A stretch of 64,000 bases of DNA from Lineus longissimus (lineage: Eukaryota; Nemertea; Pilidiophora; Heteronemertea; Lineidae): the NCBI RefSeq assembly GCF_910592395.1, contig NC_088322.1, positions 684,001 through 748,000 of the forward strand, read 5' to 3'. Made by a program: the position numbers and the translations under genes. This document shows positions 1 through 12,300 of this stretch, in pieces (positions within the stretch are counted from its first letter, which is position 1; each line of letters starts with the position of its first letter). The notes below the pieces were generated by a model that ran no database searches, was not told the origin of the DNA, and saw nothing but the letters and a program-made list of their open reading frames with translations.

Positions 1-26
1 AGCGCCAGGCCCTTGGGCCTCTTGTT
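1..26 (+). repeat. 3' tip of Helentron-like family B
   Basis: The first 26 bases match the 3' ends at 12041-12066 and about 43887-43912. All carry the small palindrome AGGCCCTTGGGCCT followed by CTTGTT. The rest of this copy lies outside the window. Confidence 0.75.
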
Positions 27-327
27 AATAACAACTATACCTTCGTCATCCCCGTGTTTTAAATTATGTATCCAATCTTTAAGTCCGTAAAGGTGTTTTT
101 GTTGACAATTTTCATGTTGCAATCTCATTTACATTTCTGGTTCATACACCATTTTGTATGTCATGTGACCTAGAGTTTTTTCATGGGTTAGGTCAATACC
201 TGGTGAATGGCAATTGGCAATGGCAATGTACCAAAAGTTTATCAAGCTATAAAACAGTACCAAAGTGTCAGTGGCCTGTGGTTTAACCAATCCAATTGTG
301 AACCTGAGGTCAATAGGCTTTTAGTTT
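27..327. other. No recognisable feature
   Basis: AT-rich sequence between the family B tip and the BEL/Pao 3' LTR. I see no credible coding region or repeat in it. Confidence 0.5.
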
Positions 328-546
328 TGTAAACTGTATCAGATTCTTTTCTCCAGATTCTGTGGAGCTACCTGGTTTGACTAACACATGTGAAGTGACT
401 TTATTCCTAGTATAAACCACGCAGGGCAGAGCCCAATACAGCATTACATCATTTACTTAATAGTCAACACAATACACACGCCGGATTACATCAAGATTGC
501 CTAGGCCAGTACATAGCATTTCCCTGTTTATTAACCTAGGATTCCA
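328..546 (-). mobile_element. BEL/Pao 3' LTR
   Basis: On the minus strand this LTR begins TGGAATCC and ends TTACA. It aligns with 8160-8585, including the GACTTTATTCCTAGTAT block, but lacks about 182 bp after that block and about 25 bp near the U5 end. It directly follows the RT fragment, which marks an internal deletion rather than a normal 3' end. Confidence 0.75.
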
Positions 547-921
547 CATCCTCTGCCCCGGTACTGAGTTGACTTCTTTCGAAGGGTCATTATCCCGAAA
601 CCATAAGAATTTGACATAGTTTCTGTCCCTTTCTACAAAGCCTATTGAAAGAAAGGCACGTACAATGTCTGGCACTAATGCAATGCGAGATATGCGAAAC
701 AATACCAGCAAGTGGTGTAAATTTTGCAACAAACATGGTCCGGTGAATAGACGATCATTCAAGCTCACGCGACCGCTGTTCGCCGCGAACACAATACGCA
801 ATGGCGTGGTTTCCGAATTTTTCAGAACAAAGAAGTGTGGCATGTAGTGCGACTCACTCATATCCCATGGATTGTCTATAACTTCCTCCACGTAACCCTT
901 TTCTATATGTTGACACATGAC
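547..921 (-). pseudogene. BEL/Pao reverse transcriptase fragment
   Basis: The minus-strand translation carries BEL-type RT features in order: YMPHFFVLKN, then RIVFAANS, then SLNDRLFTGP, then PDIVRAFLSIGF, which holds the first catalytic aspartate, and FLWFRDND. The YxDD box is absent because the sequence switches to LTR at 546. The upstream part of the same domain lies beyond the 922-2495 insertion, at 2502-2700. Family assignment is firm. This is a remnant without activity. Confidence 0.8.
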
Positions 922-2501
922 TATGGGCCGTGAAAACCGCAAACAAGCGGTCGTACCTCGAATAGACGTTGGGTGGCGCTTTACATGTTTTTCGGTGCGC
1001 GGTCGTGCCTCAAATAGACGTCTTCACATGTTTTTGTAAGCGGTCGTCGCTCGCGCAAACTTGTCTTGCATGTTTTTGTGAAAGAGGACGTCGGAGAACG
1101 CGGTCGTACCTCAAATAGACGTCTTCACATGTTTTTGTAAGCGGTCGTATCACATATAGACGTTGGGTGGCACTCGCGCAAACTTGCCTCAAATGTTTTT
1201 GTGAAAGAGGACGTCGAAGAACGCGGTCGTATATAAAAACAGACGTTGGGTGGTGCTCGAGACGGCTCGTTCACATTTGTGGAAATGCGGCTAAGATGGA
1301 GGAAGTTTTGCTCTAGTTTAGCGAAGAAGAAAAATAGCTTTAATATAGTTTTGTGTTGTAAGCGCAGTTGGCGGTAATTTCTTACTAGTATTTTCGTGAT
1401 TAGCACAGCAGTTGTTTAGCATAGTGATAGCCTAGTTATATTGTCAAGTGACATGAGTGATGATGCAGATGACACCAAGGCAGTTGTTCATTAAAGGCCT
1501 GTCTACTATGGGTGAAGATGGAGGTCACATTGCAAGGGAATACTTTGAACAACTCATTGGGGTATAGCAAAATTATGAGTTTTCCCTTTTAAACTTCACA
1601 AGGTTCCAGGCTGCAGAGTCATGAGAGCGCAAAAACAAAAATAAATGGCAAAAGGTATTTTTTCATAAGAAAATAAGGAATTTATTTTTATAATGGACTG
1701 AACAAGGATGTTATATTAATCAATTATTGTGAGCATGAACTATGACAATTTTAACTTTAATAACAGATGCATTGACAGAGCATGACCTCACCTTGACACC
1801 ACGACTGTAAGGATATCATGCCTGTGATGTGCTTAATTTACCCTGAGCATACTCGCATCTCAATTAACATGTGGAAGTTTCCTTCCTCGGCTAAATAATC
1901 ACAAAAAACAAACAAGCAAAACTGCTGCATCTACCGGTAATTAAAAAAAGTACTACATGTACTATGATAACATTGAATAAAAGTAAATGCAGAAATTCAT
2001 AAAGGGTTTATTTTCACAAGCAAGAGAGATATTGCACTGAAGGGCGACGGATTTATGATTTCTGCATGCCAGCTAAAAAAAAAACAGTTTAGGAAAATCC
2101 AACAATAAGGTGAATTTCACTCTCAACTCAACTCAAGATGTCGCTGTGTAATGGCCAAGAATGAAACACTGGACATTCAAAAAGAGTACCGGTACTTAGT
2201 GTACTTTTGTTAAAATGTTCAAAATTGGTAGCACTTCCTCCATCTTAGCCGCATTTCCACAAATGTGAACGAGCCGTCTCGAGCGCCACCTAACGTCTGT
2301 TTTTATATACGACCGCGTTCTCCGATGTCCTCTTTCACAAAAAACATGCAAGACAAGTTTGCGCGAGCGACGACCGCTTACAAAAACATGTGAAGACGTC
2401 TATTTGAGGCACGACCGCGCACCGAAAAACATGTAAAGCGCCACCCAACGTCTATTCGAGGTACGACCGCTTGTTTGCGGTTTTCACGGCCCATACATGA
2501 C
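916..2501. mobile_element. Long-TIR DNA transposon with 6-bp target duplication
   Basis: The element proper is 922-2495. Its ends are TATGGGCCGTGAAAACCGC and the exact reverse complement. CATGAC occurs immediately outside both ends (916-921 and 2496-2501). The inverted arms run about 922-1306 and 2233-2495. The left arm is longer because a 100-120 bp stretch is tandemly duplicated. The arms are made of repeated GCGGTCGT, TAGACGT and ACATGTTTTT motifs. Only a short open stretch near 1460-1570 is visible between the arms, so this copy is non-autonomous. The 6-bp duplication does not point clearly to one superfamily; Dada-like elements are a possibility. Confidence 0.85.
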
Positions 2502-3530
2502 GTTACAGTAAGCGTCATCAGTCCCGTCTTCTTCAAACAACCAACAACCTGTTCCAATTGGCTTTTACACAGCTGTAGATTAAATGGAAGTTCGTCATGA
2601 TCCTCTTTCCAGGGAAGAAGTACCAAATACTTCCCATCTCGGAATTTGATCTTGTCACAATATGCAGTCTTAAACACCTCGTCTACTTCACCTAAATCTT
2701 CCAGGACGTCACCGACACCCATCTCACTACTCTTAATTAATGCCGACAACCTATTGTCTAAATCCGTGTTAGACAATATTTCGCATAAGTCCACGTCGCC
2801 CGGTGGAATTCCGATGCAACACGTCATGGAACTGGTATTCGCTGCCACCATAGGCCGATCTTTATGAAGTGGTCCTTGCAACAATGCACCTAAATTCGAC
2901 TGCACTGTTGGTCCATTTCCTTCAATGGTCTCTGCCTTCATAAATTGACATGAATTGTCAGCACCAATAAAAAAATCAACGACAAATGCTTTCTCTTGAA
3001 ACGTATCTGCCAACTCCAATCCTCGAACGTGGGGTAGTGTCAACGACTCAGACCAAGCTTGTTGATTGATGGGTGCAACTATCTCGCGTGAGATCAACAC
3101 TGGAATGCAAATCATTCCATCCGACGTCATCAAACTATTATTAGCCAAGCCGTAACGATCCTTGGAATAACTCTAAAACCCATGTACTCCAAGATCGACA
3201 TAACTCCTAGGCTGCTGAATGCCATGTAACAGCGCGATATTATGACGCAAGTAACTCAACATTGAACCTTCGTACATCAACATTCGTACATCAACTTGTG
3301 TCCCGTTAAAATCCGCTTTAGACCCAGCCGTTTTCACCAGCACCAGGTTATCACTTATGACCGCTGACGTAACAGTATCCGGTAATGGATCTCCAACTAA
3401 TGTATCCATGCAAAGCTCCGGAGCCGGCAAACTGCAAACAATCGTTTTGCGTAACCTCCTTCGTCGAATTCTTATTCCTGTGAGCCGTGTCTCGATTCGA
3501 TCTTTTCTATAACAAAAACCGTGTGTATTT
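2502..3530 (-). pseudogene. BEL/Pao protease-like domain and start of pol
   Basis: Two minus-strand segments (3430-3173 and 3148 to about 2502) give the protease-like region followed by the BEL signature FFIGADNSCQFM...GPTVQSNLGALLQGP. After it comes the pol N-terminal stretch KYLVLLPWKEDHDELPFNL, which precedes RT in BEL elements. The protease active-site triplet, normally D-S/T-G, reads YEGSM and is degenerate. A frameshift near 3160 and one near 2530 break the frame. The coding sequence then stops at the CATGAC target duplication. Confidence 0.75.
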
Positions 3531-3533
3531 ATA

Positions 3534-6500
3534 ATAATAATAATAATAATTTATTCAGTTTAAAGTGCTACAATAATGGTAAAACATTTTCTAAGCACTG
3601 TACATGGTTACACTTAGTTAAAAACAATGATATGATACATAATGACAATAATATTAATACATAAATTAAAAACTGGATTAAAATTAGCAAAAGTGATTGG
3701 TAAAAAGGTGAGTTTTTAGTTGTTTTTTGAAGGATTGAGTGCCCATGAGTTCACGCATGCTGGTGGGGAGGGAGTTCAACAGTCTTGCAGCCAAGACACC
3801 CAGACTGCGGTCGCCGTAGGTCCCTCTCGAGCGGGATAGCGAGAGGACCCAAAGATCATTAGAGGACCGCAGACGGCGTCCCGGTGTCTGCAAGCTGAGG
3901 AGCTCCCTCAAGTACATGGGGCTGTCCTCTCGGTGAAGCGCTTTGTGAATCACCAGGAGAACACGGTACTCAATGCGTGACCGCCTTCTGAAGTCTAGCT
4001 GTTTGGACATTTGGTAGACCAAGTAGCAGGGTCCCTTGGAAATCTAGACTTGATGTTACTAGCGCATTGAGAACTCTTGCACACGTGGTTTCGTCCATGA
4101 AGCGACGCAACTTTGCACCTTTTTCGACACGTGCTTTGACATTGACATGTGCTCATCAAAAATGGCACCAAGGTTTCGCACATGTGCAGAGGGCTCAATG
4201 GCTGACCATCCAATTCTAATGAAAAAAAAATCCAACTCTCCGCCTCACAAATGGCTGCATTTAGCCCTTGTTTAGTATATTCAAAGAAGTCATACAGTTG
4301 TGCATCATCTGCAAAACCGTGTCTGAGCATACCGTGACTGTCTACGATGTCACCAAGTGACTTTATGTATATTGAGAAAAGCAAAGGTCCGAGAACTGAT
4401 CCCTGGGGGACTCCAGAAACTACCTTTACCGGTGATGACTTGGCACCTCGCACACTGACTGTTTGGGCCCTGTTTGTAAGGTACGACCTAAACCAGCTGA
4501 AAGCTTTGCCTTTGACACCAAGCCTGTGCTCTAGTTGTGAGAGTAGGATCTCATGGCTTATGGTGTCAAAGGCTGCTGACATATCAAGCAATATTAGGAT
4601 CACACCCCTATCACTGTCAAGTGGAGTGTCTATATCAGTCTTAATACATAAGAGCGCGGTTTCTGTGCTGTGTCCAGCCTTAAAGGCGGACTGCAATGGG
4701 TCGTTTAGCTTGTGCATGTTCATGAATGAAACGAGCTGCCTAGCAACAACCTTTTCCATGACTTTGGATATAAAGGGCAGATTTGAGATAGGCCGGTAAT
4801 TTTTCAGTATGTTACAGTCAAGATTCGGCTTTTTCAAGATTGGGGTAACAAGAGCACTTTTCAGGTAGTCGGGCATGTTACCAGACAGAATCGACTCATT
4901 TAACCAGCAAACTAACAGGAGCAGTAGAGTCTCGAGGATGTTGTTGTCGCGCAGTAACCATGTAGGCAAAGGATCCAGCCCGCAGGACTTGTTTGGACAG
5001 CCCCTTATGATCTTTTCCAGTTCGGTAGAAGTGACAGCTCGAAACGTCGAAAGGCAATGATTGCCTGGTCTAGCGGATGGCTGGCACAAGCTAGCATCAC
5101 CAAAGTCTTTGCGAATATTTTCGATTTTTTCATCGAAAAAGATGGCGAATTTGTTTGCTAGGACAAGTTCGTTATCAACATCAGGGAGTTTTCCCCCTTG
5201 GTCGCCTGACAGAAGGCCATTTACTTGGCGAAACATGTCTTTCGGTGTGCAAGTTGCCAGTTTTTGTCGAAGGAATGTTGCTTTAGTCTTGTCGATCAAT
5301 GAAACTACAGCCTTGCTCTGGTTTATAAACATTTGTCGATGAACCTCCAAGCCAGATTTCCTAAACATGCGCTCAAACTTGCGCCGAACTCTACGAGTGG
5401 CATGGACCTCGTCATTATACCAGGCCTTGTTGTTGTTAGTAACTTTAATGCAAACTGAGGTTTGTGGCGCATGTTTATCGACAAGGGAAGAGATGATGTT
5501 GTTGTACAACGACACTGTATTGTCCACGCCCACTTGGAAATCCTGAAGCTGCAATTGATGCTCGATGTCTGAAGCTAATGAAGCAGTGTCAATGTTCTTA
5601 AACTTGCGAACATTTCGCTGTGGGGGTCCCTTTGCAGAGGCATCTGCAACACAAGGCATGTGGAAAAACACTGGAAAATGGTCTGATATTCTTTTCAATG
5701 GATCCACAGTCAATGGCACTTTAAGGTTCCCGGATGACTGGCAGATGATATGATCAAGTGTGTTTCCAGATACGTGTGTAGGTTCGTTCACAAGTTGGGT
5801 GAGTCCATGGGTAGACAATAGTTCCAGATATTTCACTGTTTCAGGATCGTCCAAACGATTCACTTTCACATTGATGTCTCCTATTATGACATAAGAGATA
5901 GCTGTAATCGCATACATGTTCAGGAGTTCTGAAAAATCGCGCAAGAAGCCATTAAATTTAAATGTGTTGGCCTTGCTTGGCGGAGGACGATAAACCATTA
6001 CGACTTTGGTTGCGTTCGAAATTGTGATTTCAGCCCATTCGATGGTTTCAAACTTTTTGCAGCCAACGGCTGTGACCTTGATATCACTTCTGTGGATAAT
6101 TGCAACACCCCCGCCATTTGTTGGACGCGGAAAATTGCAGAAAGTATAGCCCTCTGGTGACAGTTCTGCAAGTATTGGATCGTCACGTTGGTCGCTTGAG
6201 AGCCAGGTCTCTGTGATGAATACAAAGTCCAACGCATGTTCGTGAATAATCTCCAAGACACGTGTAGTCTTGTTACAGATGGATTGGGTGTTTATTAACA
6301 GCCCTTTTGGAAAAGGTGGTTCGCTTTCTGTTGCACCAGTCCTTTTCATTGTCACTCTCCGTAGATTACGTAGATTGTCCTTGTTTACTCCTGACATAGC
6401 CATAGGAACACTTATCACATTTGCAGCAGTATGTCCTGTCGGTTTCCAGTTTCTAAATCCTTTCACATGTTTGCCACTTCTAGTGTGTCTCCTGATTGAT

Positions 6501-6832
6501 TTCAATGTTGGTTGCGATGTCGGTTTCAGCAAAGGCATTGTCCTCAACGCAAGTAGCTCCTTTGAACTGTACCGCCTGACTGCTCCACCTTGACACATGA
6601 TCGGGTTTCGATAAGTCCTCCACTGAATGTGTGCTGCCACACCTAATGTACAGTCATGTACATCCACTGTACATTCGTTGAGAAGGAAAATGGCCTCCCT
6701 TGACTTGCCTGGCACCAAGAACCCAACGGTGGCTGCTATCTGAAGTAGAGTTCCTAACATGATAATCCAATCATTTGAGAGTAGTCCAGCAACATTCATA
6801 AAACTAATGTCCAATTTCTGTCTTGGTTGCAA
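3534..6832 (-). mobile_element. L2/CR1-like non-LTR retrotransposon inserted in the BEL element
   Basis: The insertion lies between the BEL zinc knuckles and the BEL protease on the same strand. Its 3' end is an (ATT)n microsatellite at 3534-3551 with no poly(A), as is usual for L2/CR1-type LINEs. The 5' boundary is set only by the open frame and could extend to about 6870. I could not find a target duplication. Confidence 0.75.
3684..6832 (-). pseudogene. LINE endonuclease-reverse transcriptase, frameshifted
   Basis: A 945-codon minus-strand frame covers an N-terminal extension of about 200 residues and an apurinic-type endonuclease with ITETWL, GGGVAIIHR, GDINV and SDHFPVF. The reverse transcriptase follows, with YRPISNLPFISK, LLDMSAAFDTISH, SGVPQGSVLGPLLFS and the catalytic FADD box. 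Just after FADD the frame is lost by a deletion near 4230. The conserved C-terminal tail (RIEYRVLLVIHKALH...GDRSLGVLAARLLNSLP) continues in another frame to 3684. Domain order matches single-ORF L2/CR1 elements. The copy is recently degraded, with most motifs intact. Confidence 0.85.
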
Positions 6833-6879
6833 ACACGACTATAGGAAAACTTGACAAATAAAGAGGAGCTGTGAAAGGG

Positions 6880-8121
6880 AGCAGCTCATTCAGCACGTCA
6901 CCTAAACAAAATCCACTCCATGCATGACGTGTTATGTAATCCATGACAAATTGAACAATTCAACGAACTCGAACATTTCTGCGAAAAATGGCCTGGCATC
7001 AAACACAATCGACAGAGTCCCTTGGCCATAACCAGATCCCTTTTCTGGTCTGCTGAGAGATAGCAACTGACTGGGTCATGTCTGGTTGAACCACATATAG
7101 CGCAAATGCTCGAGTGTGCAGCAAATGAAACTATAATTGAAAATGGTGTCTTTTAGCAGACTTCTACGGAACTTTTGACCCCCTAGGTCAATATCGGTCT
7201 CAGTTTCGTAACGCTCCACTTGACGCTTCAGACCGTCAAGGAATGTCTGAAGATTGTTCCTGTCGGCTCTGTCAAGATCAGCCATATTCCCATGAATTAA
7301 ACTAGGCAACTTTTCCTCTAGAATCGGTACAATGATTCCAGCGGCATATCAACGTCAACTTTTAGAGTTTTCAAACTCCGCAAGTCAGTCATTACTTGAT
7401 TATAGAATGAACGCAGTCCTGCACCAGAAAGGGGTTGGTCCCTCATATGAAACATCTGCAACACATGAGCACGAATAATCCTGGGATCCTTGCCGAAGTT
7501 TTTAAGTAAAGTTTTCTTAAGAACCTGGTAATTGTCTGCCGATGGTATGGGTGACCGAACAGAGTCCAAAGCTTCGCCATCAAGCAGACCGTAAAGGTAT
7601 AGTCGAAACGATTGATGTTCATTAGGGTCGGATTCTCGTCGATCTCCGATGTGAATCGTTGCCAAAACGACAGCCAGTCTGTTAAATTGCCATCAAAATG
7701 GGGTAATGACCACTTTGGCAACTTTGAGGTACGTTTTTAATGCTGCAACTGCTGGTTTTGCTGCTTTTGCCTTGAATTGATCAAGAAAGTTCTTCGCAAC
7801 AATTATGTTTCGCTGATTTTCAACTGACTTCTCACACGCCTTGTCTGCATTGTCGGCAGCTTCAACCTGGTCAATCCCAAAGAGTAGTAGCCAGATTTTC
7901 GTGTTCAATTCATCGATTTCGGCGAAATTCTTCTCGAGAACTGCTAAAACTTTTTTCAACGGTTCAATATCGTCCGATGTAGGTTCGTCCTTTAAGACTA
8001 TGTCAGCTATCTTTTTCGACAAGATCATGAAGCTGCGTCGTTTATTCGCTCGCTGCTGTTTTAGAACTGGTACGAGCGCCTTTGGGTCGGACTTCGCCGG
8101 GTCTTCCGAGTCTCCTGGCAT
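6880..8121 (-). pseudogene. BEL/Pao gag with three CCHC knuckles
   Basis: The likely start is the ATG at 8121, which opens MPGDSEDPAKSDPK; the frame upstream of it is LTR sequence. Next comes the BEL gag core with PKWSLPHFDGNLTDWLSFWQRF and NYQVLKKTLLKNFG. Near 6900-7090 (minus) there are three zinc knuckles: C-x2-C-x4-H-x4-C twice and one C-x2-C-x3-H-x4-C. The frame is broken near 7720, 7560, 7325 and 7150. The assignment rests on the DUF1759-type core plus the knuckles. Gag would form the particle and bind RNA; this copy cannot. Confidence 0.75.
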
Positions 8122-8144
8122 CCTCAAGGGAACAGAAGAGCTGA

Positions 8145-8158
8145 TCACGGCACCAAAT
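8145..8158 (-). promoter_or_regulatory. BEL/Pao primer binding site
   Basis: On the minus strand, immediately 3' of the 5' LTR, the sequence reads TTTGGTGCCGTGATC. TGGTGCCG directly after an LTR is a common tRNA primer-site form in invertebrate LTR elements. The specific tRNA is not assigned. Confidence 0.5.
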
Positions 8159-8159
8159 T

Positions 8160-8585
8160 TGTAATCTGTATCAGATTCTTTTCTCCAGATTCTGTTTCCT
8201 CTTGGGCACAAGAAACTCATAACTACCTAGTTTGACCTACACATGTGAAGTGACTTTATTCCTAGTATACATGCTTCCCGAAATTGGTGGCTTGCATTGG
8301 AACAAACTTTTTCCCCCTTGTCCGTCATTAAAGGCATTCAAGTGTGTTGGTCAACCATGACTATCACCTTTGTCCCTCCACCATAAGGCCTAGTTTCCCC
8401 TTATTACATCACTATTTCGGACACTCAGCGCCCCATTTCTGGAAAGGTGTATAAACCATGCAGGGCAGAGCCCAATACAACTTTACATCGTTTACTTAAT
8501 AGTCAACACAATACACACGCCAGATTACATCAAGATTGCCTAGGCCAATACGTAGCATTTCGCTGTTTATTAACCTAAGATTCCA
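8160..8585 (-). mobile_element. BEL/Pao 5' LTR
   Basis: On the minus strand this LTR starts TGGAATC and ends TTACA and is 426 bp long. It is the partner of 328-546. It contains an extra block at about 8271-8452 bounded by GTAT on both sides, so this is either an insertion here or a deletion between short repeats in the other LTR. Confidence 0.75.
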
Positions 8586-8707
8586 GTGTAGTATTTGGAG
8601 ATCTGTCTACACAAAGGCAATGCTGATATTTATATCTAGTATGTATTTACGTAATTGGAAATTTTCAAACCCTATAACAAATTTCAAATTTATAAAGAAC
8701 TAGCATT

Positions 8708-9333
8708 ACCATTGCGTCACTCGCCAGATTCATGACGTCGGACAGCGTCATGACGATGCAATTTCCTTGATTTTTGGACCATTCATGTTGCCTTAGTCAA
8801 AGACTCATCTTCACCATATACATTGTTTAATTAAGATATATACAAATACCTACCAATTGAGCGTCACGGTACACAAGCATGGCCTGATTAGTGATACCGC
8901 GACGCAGTTATCATTGTTTGAAATTACCATTGCCTCTGTGGCGACCATGATCAGTTTTCGATTCATTTTAAGGTTTATTCATTCGCTATATTTTGCTAAA
9001 TGCGCCAGCACCAGCTATATTGAAAATTAACGGTGGCAAGCATTTAAGGGGGGGGGGGTCTGTTCATTAGCGACATTGATAAAAGGCTTAGCCAAATGAT
9101 AACAAATGGCACTTTTATGGTATTCATTCTCATCATTAATAAATTAAGGAAACCTAAATGATTTTGGATGGGATTTCTCAAAGATAGATACTACCCCGCT
9201 CTCTAAAAAAACATTCCATAATTTTTTCATAATTTTCATGAGTCCTCCCGGGAAGCCATTTTCATGGCATGCCGCGGACGACGTCTTCATTTTGGCAGAG
9301 CGATGTCATAAATCTGGCGAGTGACGCAATGGT
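8708..9333. mobile_element. TIR element (MITE-like)
   Basis: ACCATTGCGTCACTCGCCAG at 8708 is repeated in reverse complement ending at 9333, giving inverted ends of about 29 bp with one or two mismatches. The interior has no open frame of note. Target duplication is unclear. A poly-G run lies inside at about 9047-9058. Confidence 0.55.
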
Positions 9334-9345
9334 GACGTTAGGTTT

Positions 9346-12300
9346 TTAGCTCACCTTTTTGCGGAGCTTATATGATACCATGGCGTCCGTCGTTATTTTT
9401 TAACAAAAGAGTGGCACATTTTTTAACCACTTGACCTAGAAGTTTCATACTTGGTGTGTTGGAACTCCTCGGCAAGACCTTACCTCAAAAGGAAAATTAG
9501 CGTAATGTGACCTGTGTCTGCCATATAAGTGGCGCTCTTTGAAAACCATTTTTTAGCTCAGCTGACAAAGTCAGCGGAGCTAGTCAAATAGCTATTCAAT
9601 TTGTGTCCGTCCTTCCATCCATCCTTCCATCCAGCCATCTGTAGACAAAGTTGGGCATTTTGTAATCATACAACCGAGGCACTTCAAATCTAGTCTTGCT
9701 TATAAACACCGCAGAAAATGTTGCTTACGGAAAAAAAATTGGGCGATTCGACTCAAATTCAGCTCCCAAGGGGGCAAAATGCGTAAATGAAAAAACAATT
9801 TTTTGACGCTCTATTCCAGCAGATAAAAGCTTGAAATAAAGTTGAAAAGGTCTTCATGATACAGAAGTTTTGATATAAAATAGATTAGTGTCGATTTATA
9901 TCACCAGTTGGCGGTAGTGAGCAAAACTGTTGTTTGACCCCGGATGACCCCGCTTTAAATTTCCCGCCGAGGTTACCTGGCCTGGAGAACTATCATCAAG
10001 AAAATGGCGGCGACCTTTTTATTTCTACCGGAGCGATGATTTGTAAGTGACAAATTTTCTTATTTAAGCCTTTACGGAAATGTATTTTGGTACGAAACTT
10101 CACACGTTTATAGAAAAGATCAACGAGAATGTGTTCAAATGCCCTCATAACGATGAGTTCAACAGAATTTTGTCAAAACAACCTTCGAATGGAGTCAACT
10201 TTCTTTGCGAAATTGAAGCGACGACCTCATTATTTATCGTAATTTATGCAGATCTGAGTCCTGCTGATGGGTGATGTTCTGATTTGTGTTCAAACTATTG
10301 GAAACTTCGGAAATTAGTTCTATTAATTCTACTATTCTGCAGGAGTATATTATAGCCATTGATGTTGACAGCTAAAAGCACGAAAACTTTGTTGTTGATC
10401 GTCGGGGCGGATTGATATGTGGTTGTGCGTCCAAGGCGATTAGGTCATTCCAGTGAGTTAGTTTTAGAAAGATCATGATCATGAAGATGCGTGTTATCAT
10501 AACTGGAAAATAAGTTGAAGTTATTATTAGTACTACGATTCTTACATGAGTAAAAAGTAGACGTTTTAAGCAACACAATGATGTTAGGCTACTCCCGTAA
10601 AAAAACTGTCAGCTCTCCTTACCGCAGAAGCAAAGCCATTGCTGTTATAGTGTTAAGTTATGCAGGGGCTTTATCAATTACCTGCACTCCCTGTGGGGTG
10701 AATAACATTACCTTTTGAACGGCTGGCTGTAGGGGGATGATTGGAACAGCCGGTATACCTGCTGACCTACTGAACCCAGGTTAATGTTATTTTCAATCCA
10801 CGATTGCAGGTCACCTGATTTTCGAGATTTCGCGGGAAATGAAATTGTAAACAAACGCATGTGTGCAGTTCAAATGTAAACAAAAATGTATTTTTGGTAC
10901 TTTTGGTTGCTGGACTTTGGTTTTCCCGCAGTTAGGAGCTGGGGTCAAATTGGTGGTCAATTGTTTATGGGTGCTGTTTTAGTCAGAGGTAGCCCTTGAT
11001 TATGAAGGGATTTTCAAATTAAGGTGACCATGGTCTTTTTATGTGCTCACCACAGCTTTTAATACTTGATGTATATGAAGAGGTGTGCGGAACCTGACAT
11101 GGCCTTACCAAGGAGCTCCTCACGGTGCTGAACTTCTAGCTTGCCTGTCGACTAAGTGCCTTTTTGGCCGGGACATTGCTACATGTAGGAGGAGCACGCA
11201 TTTTAAATTTATAGTAGTGATAGTACAGTTGGTTCGAGCCATTTGGAAGCCGACATGTGAAGGCCTATCTGGGTTCTCCTTCTTCTCCGTATAAAAAGGG
11301 GCATATTGCTGACTAGGCATATTGACATTGCCTCATCATCTTTATCGGACCAATTGATATACTTTTATATGCACGCATACATCACGCCATTTCAGGGTCC
11401 GAGTCTGTGGACAATTGGTTTGATTAATTTGTCTCTTCGATATTGCTCCGTTATTGCATTAGATTTTCATCACAATTCAATCTATTCAAGATGTAGCCAA
11501 TTTGAACCTGTCTGCGCCAAGGATAGATCGACTCACTAGGGATATACAGTAGAGCACAATGTCATGACCCTTTGTATTTAAATTCCAACCACCTGCAGGA
11601 CAGGTCAATTTCTCTCAATAAAATTAAGTTTGTTGACTCCTGTAATCTTTACCTTATTAAAAAAAAGACAGTGGTGTTAGTCCCAAACTGGTCATTTCTA
11701 TTTATTTTGACCTCTGTTAAATCAGGATACCTCTCAATTACAGACAGCATTTTGTATCCTTGTGCTGTACAACCCAGCCTGGACATACCACAGTTGTCCA
11801 TGGAGAAGTCTCATCCTCTCTGACACTTCTTTTCTGTAAAGCTACCGTGGGATATATTCCGTTGCCTCCTGTAATATTTACATACCATGGCTGATTAGTT
11901 CAATCATATTTCATCCAGCTGGCAACTCTGCATTGGAAATTTTAGTGGTATAACGTGTTCTCTTGACCTTCAAACAGTAGTATAAAGCCGATATTTACTA
12001 CTTTGCACTCTCAGTCCTATGTTAATAGGTCATCCAGCTGAGCGCCAGGCCCTTGGGCCTCTTGTTGCTATATCTTATGAACGCTGCTAGCTATAATCAT
12101 GAAATGTTTACTGTAGATGCATCTCATAAGGGTGCTTGAAATATAACTTGTTTTTTTATTTGACCTACATTTGAAGGTCACAGAGGTCAAAGTTCGCTAT
12201 CGGCATCACCGTTAGGTAATAGCAGTACGTTTCGTCACTGCTGTTGTTACTGATTTGAAGTCTTGTAGTTGTACATATGTACCCCTAGGTCAAATGACCT

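Larger units (their letters stand above)
328..8585 (-). mobile_element. BEL/Pao LTR retrotransposon, broken and twice invaded
   Basis: Read on the minus strand the order is 5' LTR (8160-8585), primer site, gag with three CCHC knuckles, LINE insertion, degraded protease and pol start, DNA-transposon insertion, an RT fragment, then the 3' LTR (328-546). The RT fragment runs straight into the 3' LTR, so the rest of RT, RNase H and integrase have been deleted. Frameshifts are frequent, so the element cannot be autonomous. The two LTRs are similar but differ by large indels. No matching target duplication is visible: AGTTT or GTTTT lies on the low side and GTGTA on the high side. Confidence 0.8.
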
